Positions 1 through 8,880 are shown, numbered from the stretch's first letter. The stretch is DNA of 64,000 bases from Rhizobium tropici CIAT 899 (GCF_000330885.1 NC_020059.1:2903001-2967000), one strand, 5' to 3'. Notes: generated by a model not told the origin, from the sequence alone. Numbers and translations are program-made.

Positions 1-146
1 AGGATGACGCCGCGTTCGCCCTGATCAATCGTGTACCACGAACTGAAGATGAGCATCAGCACGGCTATCACGGCGATGATGCCGATGAATGCCGTAACGC
101 GACCCTTGTTCGCTACGGATGCTATGTCGATTTCCCGGTTTGTCAT
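1..146 (-). CDS. SPFH/prohibitin-family membrane protein (N-terminal part, runs off the left edge)
   Basis: Only the first 48 or so residues are in the window; the rest lies beyond position 1. Reading from the ATG at 146 gives a short polar N-terminus, one hydrophobic segment (FIGIIAVIAVLMLIF) and then SWYTIDQGERGVIL, which is the usual entry into the Band-7/SPFH domain of bacterial prohibitin-like proteins (a transmembrane anchor followed by a YTIDxGERGV motif). Family members form membrane-anchored scaffolds that often associate with the FtsH protease. No link to the ftsH in this window can be claimed. The family call rests on a short stretch. Confidence 0.65.
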   Translation of the reverse strand, partial: MTNREIDIASVANKGRVTAFIGIIAVIAVLMLIFSSWYTIDQGERGVI

Positions 147-233
147 CGATATCCCCATCTGCACGCTATGAGGGAGAGATAGATGAGTCGACTCGGAAAT
201 GCACCTGCGGTTTCATGCCTCGTGCGACCACCG

Positions 234-1265
234 TCAGTTGCGCGTCACCGGCTTCGAGCGCATGCGCGACACCGTTTCCCGTTCGGCACGCTTGCAGCGC
301 ATCGGCGGCAGGCCGCGATCCATCAGATCCATGTCTTCCAGCACCATGTCGCCCATTTTCTTGAAGGCGCTGTCGAGCGCGCCGGCACGATGGGCCGAGC
401 GCAGAAAGCCCTTGAGCTTGCGCACGGGGTGATCGAGGCCGAGCGGCTCCTCAGGATAGACGTCGCTCGCCGCCACGATATGGCCGGAGGCTACCGCCGC
501 CATCAGCGCATCGAAATCGACGACATCGGCCCGGCTGAGCAGGATGAAGGCCGCACCCTTGCGCATCCTGGCAAAAGCTTCAGCGCCGAGAAAGCCCTTG
601 TTCTCGCTGGTGACCGAGGCAACAACGAAGACGAAATCGCTGGCAGACAGCACCTCGTCCAGCCCGGCGGGCTGCACGCCATGCTCTCTCAGGATCGATG
701 GCGGCATCCAGGGATCGAACACCCTGATATTGGCACGGAAGCCGGAGAGAACCCGGTTCAGCGCCTTGCCGAGATCGCCGAAACCGACGATACCGATATC
801 GCTGCCCGAAAGCAGCCGGGCGCTGGCATTGCCATCGCCGCCCCAAAGCTCCCTGCCCTTCCGGAAATCAAGATCGGCATCGGCGATGCCGCGCGCCAGG
901 CTTAACGCAAACCCAAGGCCGATTTCGGCAACCGGTTCGGCAAAGACGAGACCTGTGGTGACGACATGGATGCCGCGTTCAAAGAGCACCTCATAAGGCA
1001 TATTGTTGATGAGGTTGCTCTCGACATTCAGAATGCAGCGCAGCTGCGGCATGCGGTCGAGCGTCTCCTTCGACAAGGGCGGCTGGCCAATGATATAGCG
1101 CGCCTCGCCGAGCACATCATCCCCTAATCCCGCGACATCGTCAGGATCCGTTTCGACGATGCGGTATTTTGAGCGAAGGAGCGCCAGCGCTTCCTTGGTG
1201 AAGATAAGCTCGAGCGAGCGCGGCTCCGGCGCGCTGATGGTCAAGGGTCTGCTGTCGATCGTCAT
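234..1265 (-). CDS. D-isomer-specific 2-hydroxyacid dehydrogenase family protein
   Basis: 343 residues, starting at an ATG with a strong upstream AGGAGGAG. The Rossmann dinucleotide-binding motif GIVGFGDLG sits near residues 158-166. The catalytic set of the family is visible as Arg near 245 (LLSRADV), Glu near 273 (YPEEP) and His near 292 (SAHRAGA). These enzymes reduce 2-keto acids or oxidise D-2-hydroxyacids with NAD(P)H; the substrate cannot be read from the sequence. The gene lies 54 bp downstream of the glycosylase gene on the same strand and may be co-transcribed with it. It is longer at both ends than minimal members. Confidence 0.85.
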   Translation of the reverse strand: MTIDSRPLTISAPEPRSLELIFTKEALALLRSKYRIVETDPDDVAGLGDDVLGEARYIIGQPPLSKETLDRMPQLRCILNVESNLINNMPYEVLFERGIHVVTTGLVFAEPVAEIGLGFALSLARGIADADLDFRKGRELWGGDGNASARLLSGSDIGIVGFGDLGKALNRVLSGFRANIRVFDPWMPPSILREHGVQPAGLDEVLSASDFVFVVASVTSENKGFLGAEAFARMRKGAAFILLSRADVVDFDALMAAVASGHIVAASDVYPEEPLGLDHPVRKLKGFLRSAHRAGALDSAFKKMGDMVLEDMDLMDRGLPPMRCKRAERETVSRMRSKPVTRN

Positions 1266-1319
1266 TCTGCTCCTCCTGTATCCCGAGGCGATCCAATATC
1301 ATTCGATGGATGAGATCAA

Positions 1320-2015
1320 TCAGGCCTCGTCCTCCTCCCCTGGCATTCCGACAGAGAAGGCGCAAATACGCGAGAGATAGGTGAGCGGCAGACCCGTGTC
1401 CTCGTGCCAGGCATTGAACTGATCCTGGATCAGCCGCAGATCCTTCTTGGTGGGCTTGCTTTCCGAAACGGGCACCCCCGCAAGCCGCAGACAGACGAGA
1501 ACGTCATGGCTCATGACGAAGCTGTCGCGGCCGATGGCGCGCAGCAGATATTGTCCGGTCATACCGCCGAGCCGGTTGCCCTGCTTGTCCAGAAGAGCCA
1601 GCAAGCCGATCTGATCGTCCATCGGCCAATCGGCGAAGAAGCGGCCGGCGCTGCCATGCTCGTCGGCAAGCCGGCGGACGAACTGCGCATTGGCCCTGAC
1701 CGACATGATTTTGGCGCCATTGCGGATGACCCGGACGTCGGAGGTCAGATCATGCCAGTAATCGTCCGGTGCGAGATTGAGGAATGCGGGATCGAAGCCG
1801 GAGAAAGCGGCTTCGAAGCCCGTCCATTTCGAATCGATGACGTTGCGCACAAAACCCGCATAGAAGATGTAGCGCGTCATTTCGGACAATATCCGATCGT
1901 CGGGCTGCGTCCGCAGCACGTCATGGTTCGGCATTCTGGGCATCAACGCCCTCAGTCCATCGGCGCCGCCCTTGCGCTTCTCGGCGCGCTCCCTGATCTC
2001 CGCAAAGCTTCCCAT
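1320..2015 (-). CDS. DNA-3-methyladenine glycosylase I (Tag-like) family protein
   Basis: 231 residues, with GGGAGAGGAT just upstream of the ATG. The overall pattern resembles the Tag-type glycosylase fold, which excises alkylated purines in base-excision repair: an N-terminal helical part with LSEMTRYIFYAGFVRNVIDSKW, a central region with IGRDSFVMSHDVL, and an acidic C-terminus. Classical E. coli Tag carries a zinc site made of Cys and His; I do not see a matching Cys set here, so this is probably the divergent alphaproteobacterial subgroup. Substrate specificity is inference. It is followed closely by the dehydrogenase gene on the same strand. Confidence 0.6.
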   Translation of the reverse strand: MGSFAEIRERAEKRKGGADGLRALMPRMPNHDVLRTQPDDRILSEMTRYIFYAGFVRNVIDSKWTGFEAAFSGFDPAFLNLAPDDYWHDLTSDVRVIRNGAKIMSVRANAQFVRRLADEHGSAGRFFADWPMDDQIGLLALLDKQGNRLGGMTGQYLLRAIGRDSFVMSHDVLVCLRLAGVPVSESKPTKKDLRLIQDQFNAWHEDTGLPLTYLSRICAFSVGMPGEEDEA

Positions 2016-2271
2016 TATCCTCTCCCGGTCATGCCGTACGACAAGTCTTTTATGACCTCATTGCCCCACGCACGTAATCTCCATGCGATGATTTTCTGTG
2101 AAAAACGCCCTATCGAAAGTTACGGTTCGAAAGTTGACCACGCCGGCACTCGAATTGATTTCCCGACGATTGAAACAATTCCGGACTGCTCCAGATATCG
2201 TCTTGAAATTAACTTGAGATTTCACGCACCGTAGCGTTAATTGCGGCCGCGTCGGATCGGAGCCCCGTGCC

Positions 2272-2532
2272 ATGAATAATAAAGACTGGAATAATCCCAT
2301 CATGGTCATCTGCAAGCGCACCGGAAAAGTCTATACGGTCGCGAACACGAAAGAAGCGCTGGACTTGCTGCTGAACGCATGGCCCGTCGCGGAGGGCAAG
2401 GCGTTCATGATGGCACTGCAAGTCTGTGCCGACGTCGAAAGAGGTCAGGGACAACCACTGGAGGCCCGCAACAGCTTTGTCGCCGCGGCATCCGAGGCTG
2501 GCGTCCCTCTGGAAATGCCGGTAGTTCAGTAA
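2272..2532 (+). CDS. DUF982 domain protein (paralogue 1 of 3)
   Basis: 86 residues with GGAGCC upstream of the ATG. It shows the DUF982 pattern: a short beta-rich start (IMVICKRTGKVYTV), an ALDLLLNAWPV segment, then a helical C-half with an alternating Cys/Ala face ending in ARNSFVAAASEAGVPL. DUF982 proteins are short, of unknown function, and greatly expanded in rhizobia. Two further copies follow on the same strand at 2778 and 3371, separated by 245 and 335 bp, so each probably has its own signals. The family assignment is by recognised pattern. Confidence 0.8.
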   Translation: MNNKDWNNPIMVICKRTGKVYTVANTKEALDLLLNAWPVAEGKAFMMALQVCADVERGQGQPLEARNSFVAAASEAGVPLEMPVVQ

Positions 2533-2777
2533 AAGCGATCGCCCTCTTTCATCCATTAGGGGACGGGACATGCCGCATGTCTCGTTATCGAATGGTTCAG
2601 TGAACCAGCCGGCGCGACTGGGCGCACCAATCGCGGCACTGTCGCGGATGACCATCCTCCCCGGTGATTACCGTATGAGCGGACCGCTTTTCCGCGCAGA
2701 ATGGCTAATTTTCCGGATATTGCGAAACTTTTTGCCCCGGCAGGAGTTGGAGGAGGCAATGTCGGAGCATCATCGAA

Positions 2778-3035
2778 ATGACCAGCATTTTTAGTGCCGG
2801 CGATGGCCGCTGGCACGAGCCAGTCTATTTGCGCATCGGCTATGGAATGCCGGAGGCCGTCCGAAGCCCCAAGGAAGCCCATAATCACCTTGTTTTCCGC
2901 TGGCCGGCCATTAGAGGCGAAAAATATGATTCCGCCCGAAGCCTCTGCCTCCAAGCCGATATCGATCCCCTGCTGAGTGATAAAGCCAGGAAGATGTTCA
3001 TCGCGGCCTGCGTGGAAGCAAACGTATTGGATTAG
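2778..3035 (+). CDS. DUF982 domain protein (paralogue 2 of 3)
   Basis: 85 residues, the most divergent of the three copies. It keeps the family landmarks: an N-terminal strand region (EPVYLRIGYGM), a WP pair in FRWPAIRGEKYDSA, a Cys in the next helix, and the ending ARKMFIAACVEANVLD, which aligns with AREALIKAAREAGI of the third copy. GGAG lies about ten bases upstream of the ATG. A 74-codon open frame (2570-2794) overlaps its start by 17 bp; it is not recognised, and I do not call it a gene. Function unknown. Confidence 0.75.
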   Translation: MTSIFSAGDGRWHEPVYLRIGYGMPEAVRSPKEAHNHLVFRWPAIRGEKYDSARSLCLQADIDPLLSDKARKMFIAACVEANVLD

Positions 3036-3370
3036 AGCTCTCGCGAGGTTCAATCCATTCTCAAACCGCTGGCAGATCCTCGCGGTTTTCGTGGGGCTTT
3101 GATGGCGGCCCAGATGCGAAGGCATTGGAGAGCGGGGCGGCTGCATATCCGGGAAGCGGTCCCGGGTCTTGTCGTGCTTTACGAGAATGGCGCCGTCATT
3201 CGCTGCATTAAGATGCAACACGGAAGCGATCTCGGCCGCAGTACAGGAGCGCAATGTGCCCGTCTGTCGGCAAGAAACGACATCAGCTACGATGGCATCG
3301 GGCAAGACTTACGGTCCGGAACGCTTCTTGCAGTCTTACCGAAGCATGAATGTTTCGGAGGTAATACGTT
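3036..3370. other. Intergenic region between DUF982 paralogues 2 and 3
   Basis: 335 bp with no gene I can support. One open frame (about 3099-3374, plus) has no recognisable pattern and overlaps the next gene's start. CGGAGG just before position 3362 is the ribosome-binding site of the third DUF982 gene. Confidence 0.4.
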
Positions 3371-3625
3371 TTGAAACGAAACACTTTACGCCCATTTCCG
3401 GCTGTCACGCTTGTCATGGGAGAGAACGGCGGAACCCGCCGTATCAATTCAGTGCATCAGGCGGCGGAGTTGCTGCTGGAATATTGGCCGGTGGAAAATG
3501 GCGAGGAATATGTCGCGGCAGTGCGGATCTGCCTCGAAGCGATGCTTGGTGCCGTCCCCGCCGAAGCCGTAAGGGAGGCCTTGATCAAGGCTGCACGGGA
3601 GGCTGGCATATCCGTCATGCAGTGA
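3371..3625 (+). CDS. DUF982 domain protein (paralogue 3 of 3), TTG start
   Basis: 84 residues. The start is TTG, chosen because CGGAGG sits nine bases upstream and no in-frame ATG follows before the conserved core. The pattern is typical of DUF982: PAVTLVMGENGGTRRI, a QAAELLLEYWPVENGEEYVAAVRIC block, and AVREALIKAAREAGISV at the C-terminus. It is about as similar to paralogue 1 as paralogue 1 is to the general family, which fits old duplication and not a recent tandem copy. Function unknown. Confidence 0.8.
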   Translation: MKRNTLRPFPAVTLVMGENGGTRRINSVHQAAELLLEYWPVENGEEYVAAVRICLEAMLGAVPAEAVREALIKAAREAGISVMQ

Positions 3626-3746
3626 AATCGTCCGGCCCTTCCCGCGGCATGCGGGATCTCTCTGACATTATTCACTTTTTGTGAACGAGTGCCGGCGATC
3701 TTGCCAACAGAGGCAGGCGATTCGCCCTGCCAATGACGGAGAGAAT

Positions 3747-3998
3747 ATGTCGCTTCTACCATTCCCGGCCGACAGGCGTACCAGTGATGTCAGGCGGTGT
3801 GCCGCAGCCCTTCAGCAGCTAAATGGCGAAGCGGCAAACCGCTTCTGGCGTTCGGAAATGGCAATCTTTGCCAACGCCTTGCGCGAACAGGGAATGGAAG
3901 ACGGCGAAATCTCGCGGCAAGCAGGCCTCTTCATGCATGCGGTGCAGATGGAACTGCAGCTTACCTATGCCGAAGAGGAACTGAACGCCTCGGCCTGA
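3747..3998 (+). CDS. Small DUF6074-like helical protein
   Basis: 83 residues from the ATG at 3747, chosen over an upstream ATG at 3681 because GGAGAG precedes it directly and the upstream residues look non-coding. The protein opens with SLLPFPADRRTSDVRRCA and continues as helices (FWRSEMAIFANALREQGM, AGLFMHAVQMELQL). This matches my memory of the short rhizobial DUF6074 family (LPFPxxxR start, a Trp in helix 2, AV near the C-terminus), but the assignment is tentative. It follows the DUF982 genes on the same strand. Function unknown. Confidence 0.6.
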   Translation: MSLLPFPADRRTSDVRRCAAALQQLNGEAANRFWRSEMAIFANALREQGMEDGEISRQAGLFMHAVQMELQLTYAEEELNASA

Positions 3999-4096
3999 GG
4001 CGCTGGAGCCTTTCCGATTTTTCCGATCGCGAAACGCTCATCCCCGTGCCTCTACGCAATTCCGAACGGAAAACCGCGCACCTTTCCTAAGGTGCT

Positions 4097-4423
4097 TTAT
4101 TTCGGCAATCTGCAAGATGCGATGGACTTGTCGCCGCTTGTCGGTGACTTGATTTGCACGGTCCATTCCCCTCCAGGGAAATGGAACCCCTTTGACGAAA
4201 CCACGCCGGTAATCTGCGCGCAGGCCTTTCTGGCATCGACGCTCGGTAGATCTATTGTCGCCATGACGGCGTACCTGCGGCCAGACACCTGGCACGGCGC
4301 CGTAAACAAGCCGGTATTGTCGATCATCTTGCAGACCCGGAACGCATTGTTCACGGCATCATCTGCCGCCATTGCGGAACTGGCGCCCACCAGCATGGTG
4401 GCCGCCGCCAAAAACAGTTTCAT
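4097..4423 (-). CDS. Small secreted protein with four cysteines (unknown function)
   Basis: 108 residues from the ATG at 4423. A clear Sec signal peptide, MKLFLAAATMLVGASSAMA, ends in AMA before ADDAV. The mature part is about 88 residues with four cysteines (RVCKM, APCQV, KACAQ, ASCRL), which could form two disulfides in the periplasm. I do not recognise the family. An in-frame extension upstream to 4519 would bury the signal peptide, so it was rejected. The gene runs opposite to its neighbours. Confidence 0.65.
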   Translation of the reverse strand: MKLFLAAATMLVGASSAMAADDAVNNAFRVCKMIDNTGLFTAPCQVSGRRYAVMATIDLPSVDARKACAQITGVVSSKGFHFPGGEWTVQIKSPTSGDKSIASCRLPK

Positions 4424-4792
4424 TGAAAATCCCGATCCCCTACGGCAGCACGGTGCCAGAGCAGGTTTCGTCTTGCAAGATATGTCGCGTGGATTTCCAT
4501 GGGCCATTTGAAAATACAACGCAAATGACGGCGGGTTGTTCGCCGGCGACGTCGTCCATCCGCCTCTGCCGAGATATTTTCAACGGAAAACGTGCCGGAG
4601 GATGGCCTCTCGGGTGTGGGGAAGTGCCAGTGCATTCCGGCTGCGCCAAGCTCCGACCGGCCGGCATTCATCCGATGCTTGGGGTGCCTCTCCGTCAATA
4701 AGTGGAAACCGTTCAATTTGCGGATTCTCATTAATATCTTCGATATTAGAACATGCCACATTAGCAAAAACAAAAGTCAAGGAGCCAATCCC
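4424..4792. other. Intergenic region upstream of the PilZ gene
   Basis: 369 bp between divergent genes. The open frames here are short and unlike known proteins. The last 60 bp before the PilZ gene are AT-rich (around 4730-4775), fitting a promoter, but no clear -35/-10 pair can be claimed. Confidence 0.35.
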
Positions 4793-5047
4793 ATGACGGC
4801 ATTCTCACCCGAAGGCCGGGTAGCGACCCGAAAGCGAACGCTTCTTGGCGCAAAAATCATTTTCAACGATGGACATTCGGTCTTCGATTGCCTCGTGCGA
4901 AACCTGTCCGATACCGGCGCCCTGATCCAAATCGAAAATCCTCTCGCAGCACCCAACACCTTCGACCTGCAACTTTCAGACGAGAGATTGATGGCATGTG
5001 CAGTACGCTGGCGCAAAATCAACAGCATGGGCGTCGAGTTTGTGTGA
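4793..5047 (+). CDS. PilZ domain protein
   Basis: 84 residues from the ATG at 4793, preceded by AAGGAG. The short protein is essentially one PilZ domain: RKRTLLGAKIIF at the start (an R-rich c-di-GMP loop would be RxxxR; here RKRTL), then the conserved beta-barrel segment VRNLSDTGALIQIE, corresponding to the D/N-x-S-x-x-G motif, and AVRWRKINSMGVEFV at the end. PilZ domains bind c-di-GMP and regulate motility, polysaccharide or biofilm functions. The first RxxxR motif is imperfect, so ligand binding is not certain. It stands alone, as is common for rhizobial PilZ genes. Confidence 0.85.
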   Translation: MTAFSPEGRVATRKRTLLGAKIIFNDGHSVFDCLVRNLSDTGALIQIENPLAAPNTFDLQLSDERLMACAVRWRKINSMGVEFV

Positions 5048-5230
5048 GGGCACTCTCGCCCACAACGCCTATGGGCGTCCGGATGAATATCCGAAATAGC
5101 TCCCCGTCAAAGCTGGGCGGCATACTAGCCACAGTTACCGCGCGTCGATAAGGTTTGCCCGGAACAAACAAGCCGCACCATGCATTGGCATATGGCACCT
5201 CTGCCGAATTGGCCTGTGAAGGAGACGGCT

Positions 5231-5440
5231 ATGAACCAGGAAACCATTGATCGGCTCGATACAATCGGCCAACAGCTGCATGATCGCGCTCTTGCTCTGT
5301 CCCAATCGCAATCCCAAGAGGGCCAGGACCACGCCCTCATGATGTCGGCACTGGCGACCCTGACAACAGCCGTGCGAACCTTGGATGACAACGTAACCCG
5401 GCTCGACGGCCCCAAAGGGATTGGAGCAGCCGGCTCCTGA
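5231..5440 (+). CDS. Small hypothetical protein with a helical, Gln/Ser-rich middle
   Basis: 69 residues from the ATG at 5231, chosen because GAAGGAGA lies immediately upstream; an ATG at 5180 lacks such a site. The protein is polar and predicted helical (ETIDRLDTIGQQLHDRALALSQ, LATLTTAVRTLDDNVTRL) and may form a short coiled coil. No family recognised. It is the last chromosomal-looking gene before the insertion-sequence region begins at about 5467. Confidence 0.55.
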   Translation: MNQETIDRLDTIGQQLHDRALALSQSQSQEGQDHALMMSALATLTTAVRTLDDNVTRLDGPKGIGAAGS

Positions 5441-5466
5441 ATCAGGTCCTCTCAAGTGTCGAAGTG

Positions 5467-6272
5467 GTTTAGATCACCGACTCATAACTCCTGAGCCAAA
5501 TTCGAATTGATGCGAGTTGGATTGACGCGAGGAAGTTGTCGTCGCGCTTGTCATATCTGGTTGCGACGGCGCGGAAGTGTTTGAGTTTGTTGAAGTATCT
5601 TTCGACGGCGTTGCGTTGCTTGTAGAGCCATGGGCTGAAGACGGGAATGTGAACCCTGTTTGGCATGGGGCGGATGCAACCCCATACTCCTCGTGCCTTG
5701 AGGTTTTTACGCAAACCGTCGCTGTCGTACGCGCGATCTGCCAGCAGTATCTGACCAGGCCTGACAGTTTCAAACATATCGGCCGCCGAACGCCCGTCAT
5801 GAGCCTGCCCGGCTGTAAGCTTCAGTCGGATTGGGCGGCCATCGGCATCGACGAGGGCATGGATTTTGGTTGTCAGTCCACCACGCGAGCGACCCATGCA
5901 ACCGGATCTTTCCTCTTTTTTTTTGACCGTTGGCCGCATGCTGGTGAACGCGGATCGAAGAGCTGTCGATCATCTGGATATCGCCATCGTAAGCTTCTGA
6001 TATTGCGTTGAGAATACGTGCCCAATGCCCCGCATGGCGCCATCGGTTGAAGCGGTACACAGGTCGTATAGGGTCCATACCGAGCAGGAATGTCCGCCCA
6101 AGGCGCACCCGTTCTCAGTCGCCAGAAGATACCATTCAGCACCCGGTCATCAACGCGCGCCTTGCCACGAACCTTGGTCGGCAGGAGAGGCTCAATTACC
6201 GACCATTCGAAATCCGTCAAATCAAAGCGCGCCATCACTACCTCCAGCCATCAGAGATAGTGAATCACAAAC
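5467..6272 (-). mobile_element. IS5-family element (IS427-like), approximate ends
   Basis: The limits are estimated from a poor inverted repeat (GTTT...GAT..CAC at the left, the reverse of ...GTGAATCACAAAC at the right) around a broken transposase. The size, about 0.8 kb, fits the IS427 group. No convincing target duplication was found. A related intact element lies directly beside it at about 6297-7105 in the same orientation. Confidence 0.55.
5469..6238 (-). pseudogene. IS5-family transposase, frame broken twice
   Basis: The DDE transposase is spread over three frames. The N-terminus (ARFDLTDFEWSVIEPLLP ... RYGPYTT) reads from 6238. The middle (VYRFNRWRHAGHW ... MIDSSSIRVHQHAANGQKK) continues in a second frame from about 6062. 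The C-terminus (GRSRGGLTTKIHALVD ... LADRAYDSD ... RNAVERYFNKLKHFRAVATRYDK) is in a third frame after a run of nine A at 5924-5916. The catalytic D, D and E are all still present. The second junction, on the A run, could be programmed slippage, which is known in this group. The first junction near 6062 is a real indel relative to the neighbouring copy, so the gene is probably dead. Confidence 0.75.
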
Positions 6273-6296
6273 TATTAAAATCTAAAACTATTTTAT

Positions 6297-7105
6297 GGGT
6301 ATGTGACCTAGGCCGTGGACTCGTTATGGCGGATAGTGAGGCGAACACAGGCCAGCTTTATCATGGCGAGGAAACTCGTGCCTAACTTGTCATACCGGGT
6401 CGCGATCCGTCGATAACATTTGAGCTTACTAAAGAACCGCTCAATAAGATTTCGCTTTCTGTAAAGCCAAGGGCTGAAGACGACTGGCCTCTTTCGGTTG
6501 GATTTTGGCGGAATGTTCGCCCATGATTGTTTCATTCTGATTTCCGCACGGAGCCAATCGGCATCATAGGCTTTGTCCGCAAGAACCATACCGCCTGGGG
6601 ATAGATCAGTAAGCAGCTCTTTCGCCGCAGTTAGGTCGTGAGCGTGACCGGGCGTGATGACAACCTTGATTGGTAGCCCCTTGCCATCTGTGACGGCATG
6701 AATTTTGGTCGTGAGACCACCCCGACTTCGTCCAAGGCAACGATACGGGTGTTCGGTTGTCAGCGTGGCTGCCAGATGATGTGCGCGAATAGAAGTGCCG
6801 TCTATCATGGCTATGCCATCATTCGAAGGGCTCGTGACAGCCTCCATCAGCCTGTCCCAAATTCCAGCCATCGTCCAACGCCTGAAGCGATTGTAGCATG
6901 TCGTATATGGTCCATATCGTTCAGGGACATCACGCCAAGGGGCTCCAGATCGAAGAACCCAAAAGATGCCATTCAGCACTCGCCGGTCATCAACGCGAGC
7001 GACACCCCGAGATTTGTTGGGCAAGAACGGCTTGATCACGCGCCATTCGAAGTCAGTCAGATCATATCGGCTCATGCGGAGCGTGAATCACAATTCGCCG
7101 CGACA
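6297..7105 (-). mobile_element. IS5-family element, intact transposase, approximate ends
   Basis: The ends are estimated from the transposase limits plus short flanks (GTATGTGA near 6299, and the reverse of GTGAATCACAATTC near 7095). It lies next to the broken IS5 element in the same orientation but is clearly a different copy at the protein level. Confidence 0.5.
6308..7075 (-). CDS. IS5-family transposase (intact DDE)
   Basis: 255 residues in one frame. It starts SRYDLTDFEWRVIKPFLP, the typical N-terminal DUF4096 part. The catalytic motifs are MIDGTSIRAHH (first D), MVLADKAYDADWLR (second D) and RNLIERFFSKLKCYRRIATRYDK (E with the downstream RxxTRYDK signature). The length is usual for single-frame IS5/IS427 transposases. 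It is full length and could be active. It serves as the reference for showing that the adjacent copy at 5469-6238 is disrupted. Confidence 0.92.
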   Translation of the reverse strand: MSRYDLTDFEWRVIKPFLPNKSRGVARVDDRRVLNGIFWVLRSGAPWRDVPERYGPYTTCYNRFRRWTMAGIWDRLMEAVTSPSNDGIAMIDGTSIRAHHLAATLTTEHPYRCLGRSRGGLTTKIHAVTDGKGLPIKVVITPGHAHDLTAAKELLTDLSPGGMVLADKAYDADWLRAEIRMKQSWANIPPKSNRKRPVVFSPWLYRKRNLIERFFSKLKCYRRIATRYDKLGTSFLAMIKLACVRLTIRHNESTA

Positions 7106-7295
7106 TGAAACCATCCTTTCGATAGCCGGTCCTATTGCGGGCTCACACGCGGCGCTGTAATCTGTTGAAGCGCTCGCAGGCATTCCGCCTCAATCAATGC
7201 GCACTTTCATGACAGCAAAAACTGGTTTCGATGCGCTCATGCATCAGGTCTGTGTCGGATGGGGTCACTGCGGGAGCGTCCAGGCAGGCAAATAT

Positions 7296-7496
7296 ATGCA
7301 CGTGACTGACTTTATGCCGAACTCGGGTACAGTGACCGCAACCCAATTCGCTGAATGGGTCCTCACCGCTGAAGGCGAGCCCCATTCTCCCTTGGCCTGC
7401 AGAGAAAGATGGCTTTCCCGCCTGAGGGAAGCCTTCATCGAGCACATGGGAGCAGATCGTGTGGATGCGCAGCGAATGCGATGGAAATCAAAATAG
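7296..7496 (+). CDS. Small hypothetical protein within the IS region
   Basis: 66 residues from the ATG at 7296; an in-frame ATG at 7197 is possible, but the extra 33 residues look unlike protein. The core TDFMPNSGTVTATQFAEWVLTAEGE followed by RERWLSRLREAFIEHMGADRVDA is regular, helical and acidic, and resembles short conserved rhizobial proteins of unknown function. It may be chromosomal sequence left between insertion sequences. No domain is recognised. Confidence 0.5.
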   Translation: MHVTDFMPNSGTVTATQFAEWVLTAEGEPHSPLACRERWLSRLREAFIEHMGADRVDAQRMRWKSK

Positions 7497-7699
7497 ACCG
7501 CTCTGACACCCGCGCCGATCAATTCGAATTTACGAGTTCACGGCCTAGTGTTCGTGCCCATAGGAACAAGCGCGCTTATGCAGGTCGTTGGGAACTTGCG
7601 ACACGCGGCAACTTCGAAAGTTGGGTGCCCGACCCGAGAGATAGGTGACGAATTGTACCCGGAGACATAGGGAACACTTTCCGCTTTTCTTGGCGGAAG

Positions 7700-8212
7700 G
7701 TGTTGATGCCGTTGAGAGAGACTTCGGTGATGGAGAAACGTCTACGATTTGTCGCTCGATTGCTTGAGGGCGAAGGCATGAGTGATGTGTGCCAGGAGTT
7801 CGGCATCTCGCTGAAGACCGGTTACAAGATCTTCAACCGCTGCAAGGGCGACGGCCTGCAGGCGCTGACGGATCGATCACGGCGGCCAGTGCGTTATACC
7901 AACCAGCTACCCGAACCGCTCGAAGCGATGATCGTGCGGCTGAAGGAGGGCAAGCTCCACCGGGGTGCACGCAAGATCCGCGAACTGCTGGTACATAAGC
8001 TTGCCGGCCAAAAAGCACGGCGTATGCCGTTCTCGACCGGCACGGACTGATCGCCCATGCCCACAAACGCCACCGATATCGAGCCGAAGGGACACAGCCC
8101 TATCACAGGCGATTACGCCGAACGATCTGTGGTGTGCCGATTTCAAGGGCGAGTTCAAGCTCGGCGACGGTCGATACTGTTACCCGCTGACGGTTACCGA
8201 CCAGTTGTGCGG
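7700..8212 (+). pseudogene. IS481-family transposase, truncated and frameshifted copy (A)
   Basis: The first about 100 residues (LRFVARLLEGEGMSDVC, KTGYKIFNR, RRPVRY) closely match the intact copy at 16178. A deletion of roughly 18 bp at about 8008 breaks the frame; the match resumes in another frame as NDLWCADFKGEFKLG and stops at 8212. There, sequence starting TTGTGCGGTCCC begins, the apparent end of another IS481 element. The shared terminal sequence GAGAGATAGGTGACG lies at about 7636, so the element began near 7627. The catalytic core beyond the first D is lost. Confidence 0.8.
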
Positions 8213-8296
8213 TCCCGGAATGAGCTGGTGCGGGTTAATTTTGAAGATTGAGTCGTCTTTTGTCCACGCGTCGCAGATTGCCTGATAGGGTGTTCG

Positions 8297-8803
8297 TCAT
8301 CGTAGTGCCTTGAGGTGTTTGGCGAAGTTGTAAGCAGTGATGAAAGCCAGGACATGAGCCTTGAGGCTTTCCATGTCGTCATAGTGGTAGACCTTGACGG
8401 TGGCGTCCTTGATAGTGCGGTTCATCCGCTCGGCCTGACCATTCGTCCAAGGATGGTAGGGTTTCGTCAGCCGATGTTCGACGCCGTTGGCGATGCAGAC
8501 GCGGTCGAAGGTATGGGGGCCGAGGAAGCGGCGGCTGGGGCCGGTGCGGTTTTTGGGCAGATCGGCGAAGGCCATACCGTTGTCCCTAAGCACGGTGTGG
8601 ATCTTGTAGGGAAAAACCTCCACCACGCTCCGGAGAAAGTCCGCGCCTTCCATCTTTCCAGCGCAGTCGTGGAACTCGACATGTGTGAACTTCGAAACCC
8701 GATCGATGGCGAGGAACATGACCAGCTTTCCATCGGCATGCCGCAACTCGCAGCTGTCGATATGGAGGTAACCGATCTCGTAGCTCTTTGATCTGAACCT
8801 GAT
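8297..8803 (-). pseudogene. IS481-family transposase, N-terminally truncated copy (B)
   Basis: The remaining C-terminal two thirds read from the right edge: SYEIGYLHIDSCEL carries the first catalytic D, then FLAIDRVSKFTHVEF, VLRDNGMAFAD with the second D, and HPWTNGQAERMNRTIKDATVK with the E. There is no start. The N-terminus is cut exactly where the IS3 element begins at 8805. The element's other end probably lies near 8213, inside copy A. So copy B landed in copy A and was later cut by the IS3 element. Confidence 0.8.
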
Positions 8804-8880
8804 CTGAACCCTTCAAACTGGACCAGTTTTGGTTAGAGTTTTCCGGTGCATTTTCCTGGCTGGGAAAGGAACGGAAGACG

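Noticed and set aside
3099..3374. 91-codon frame between DUF982 genes 2 and 3
   Set aside because: No pattern, no good start site, and it overlaps the start of the third DUF982 gene.
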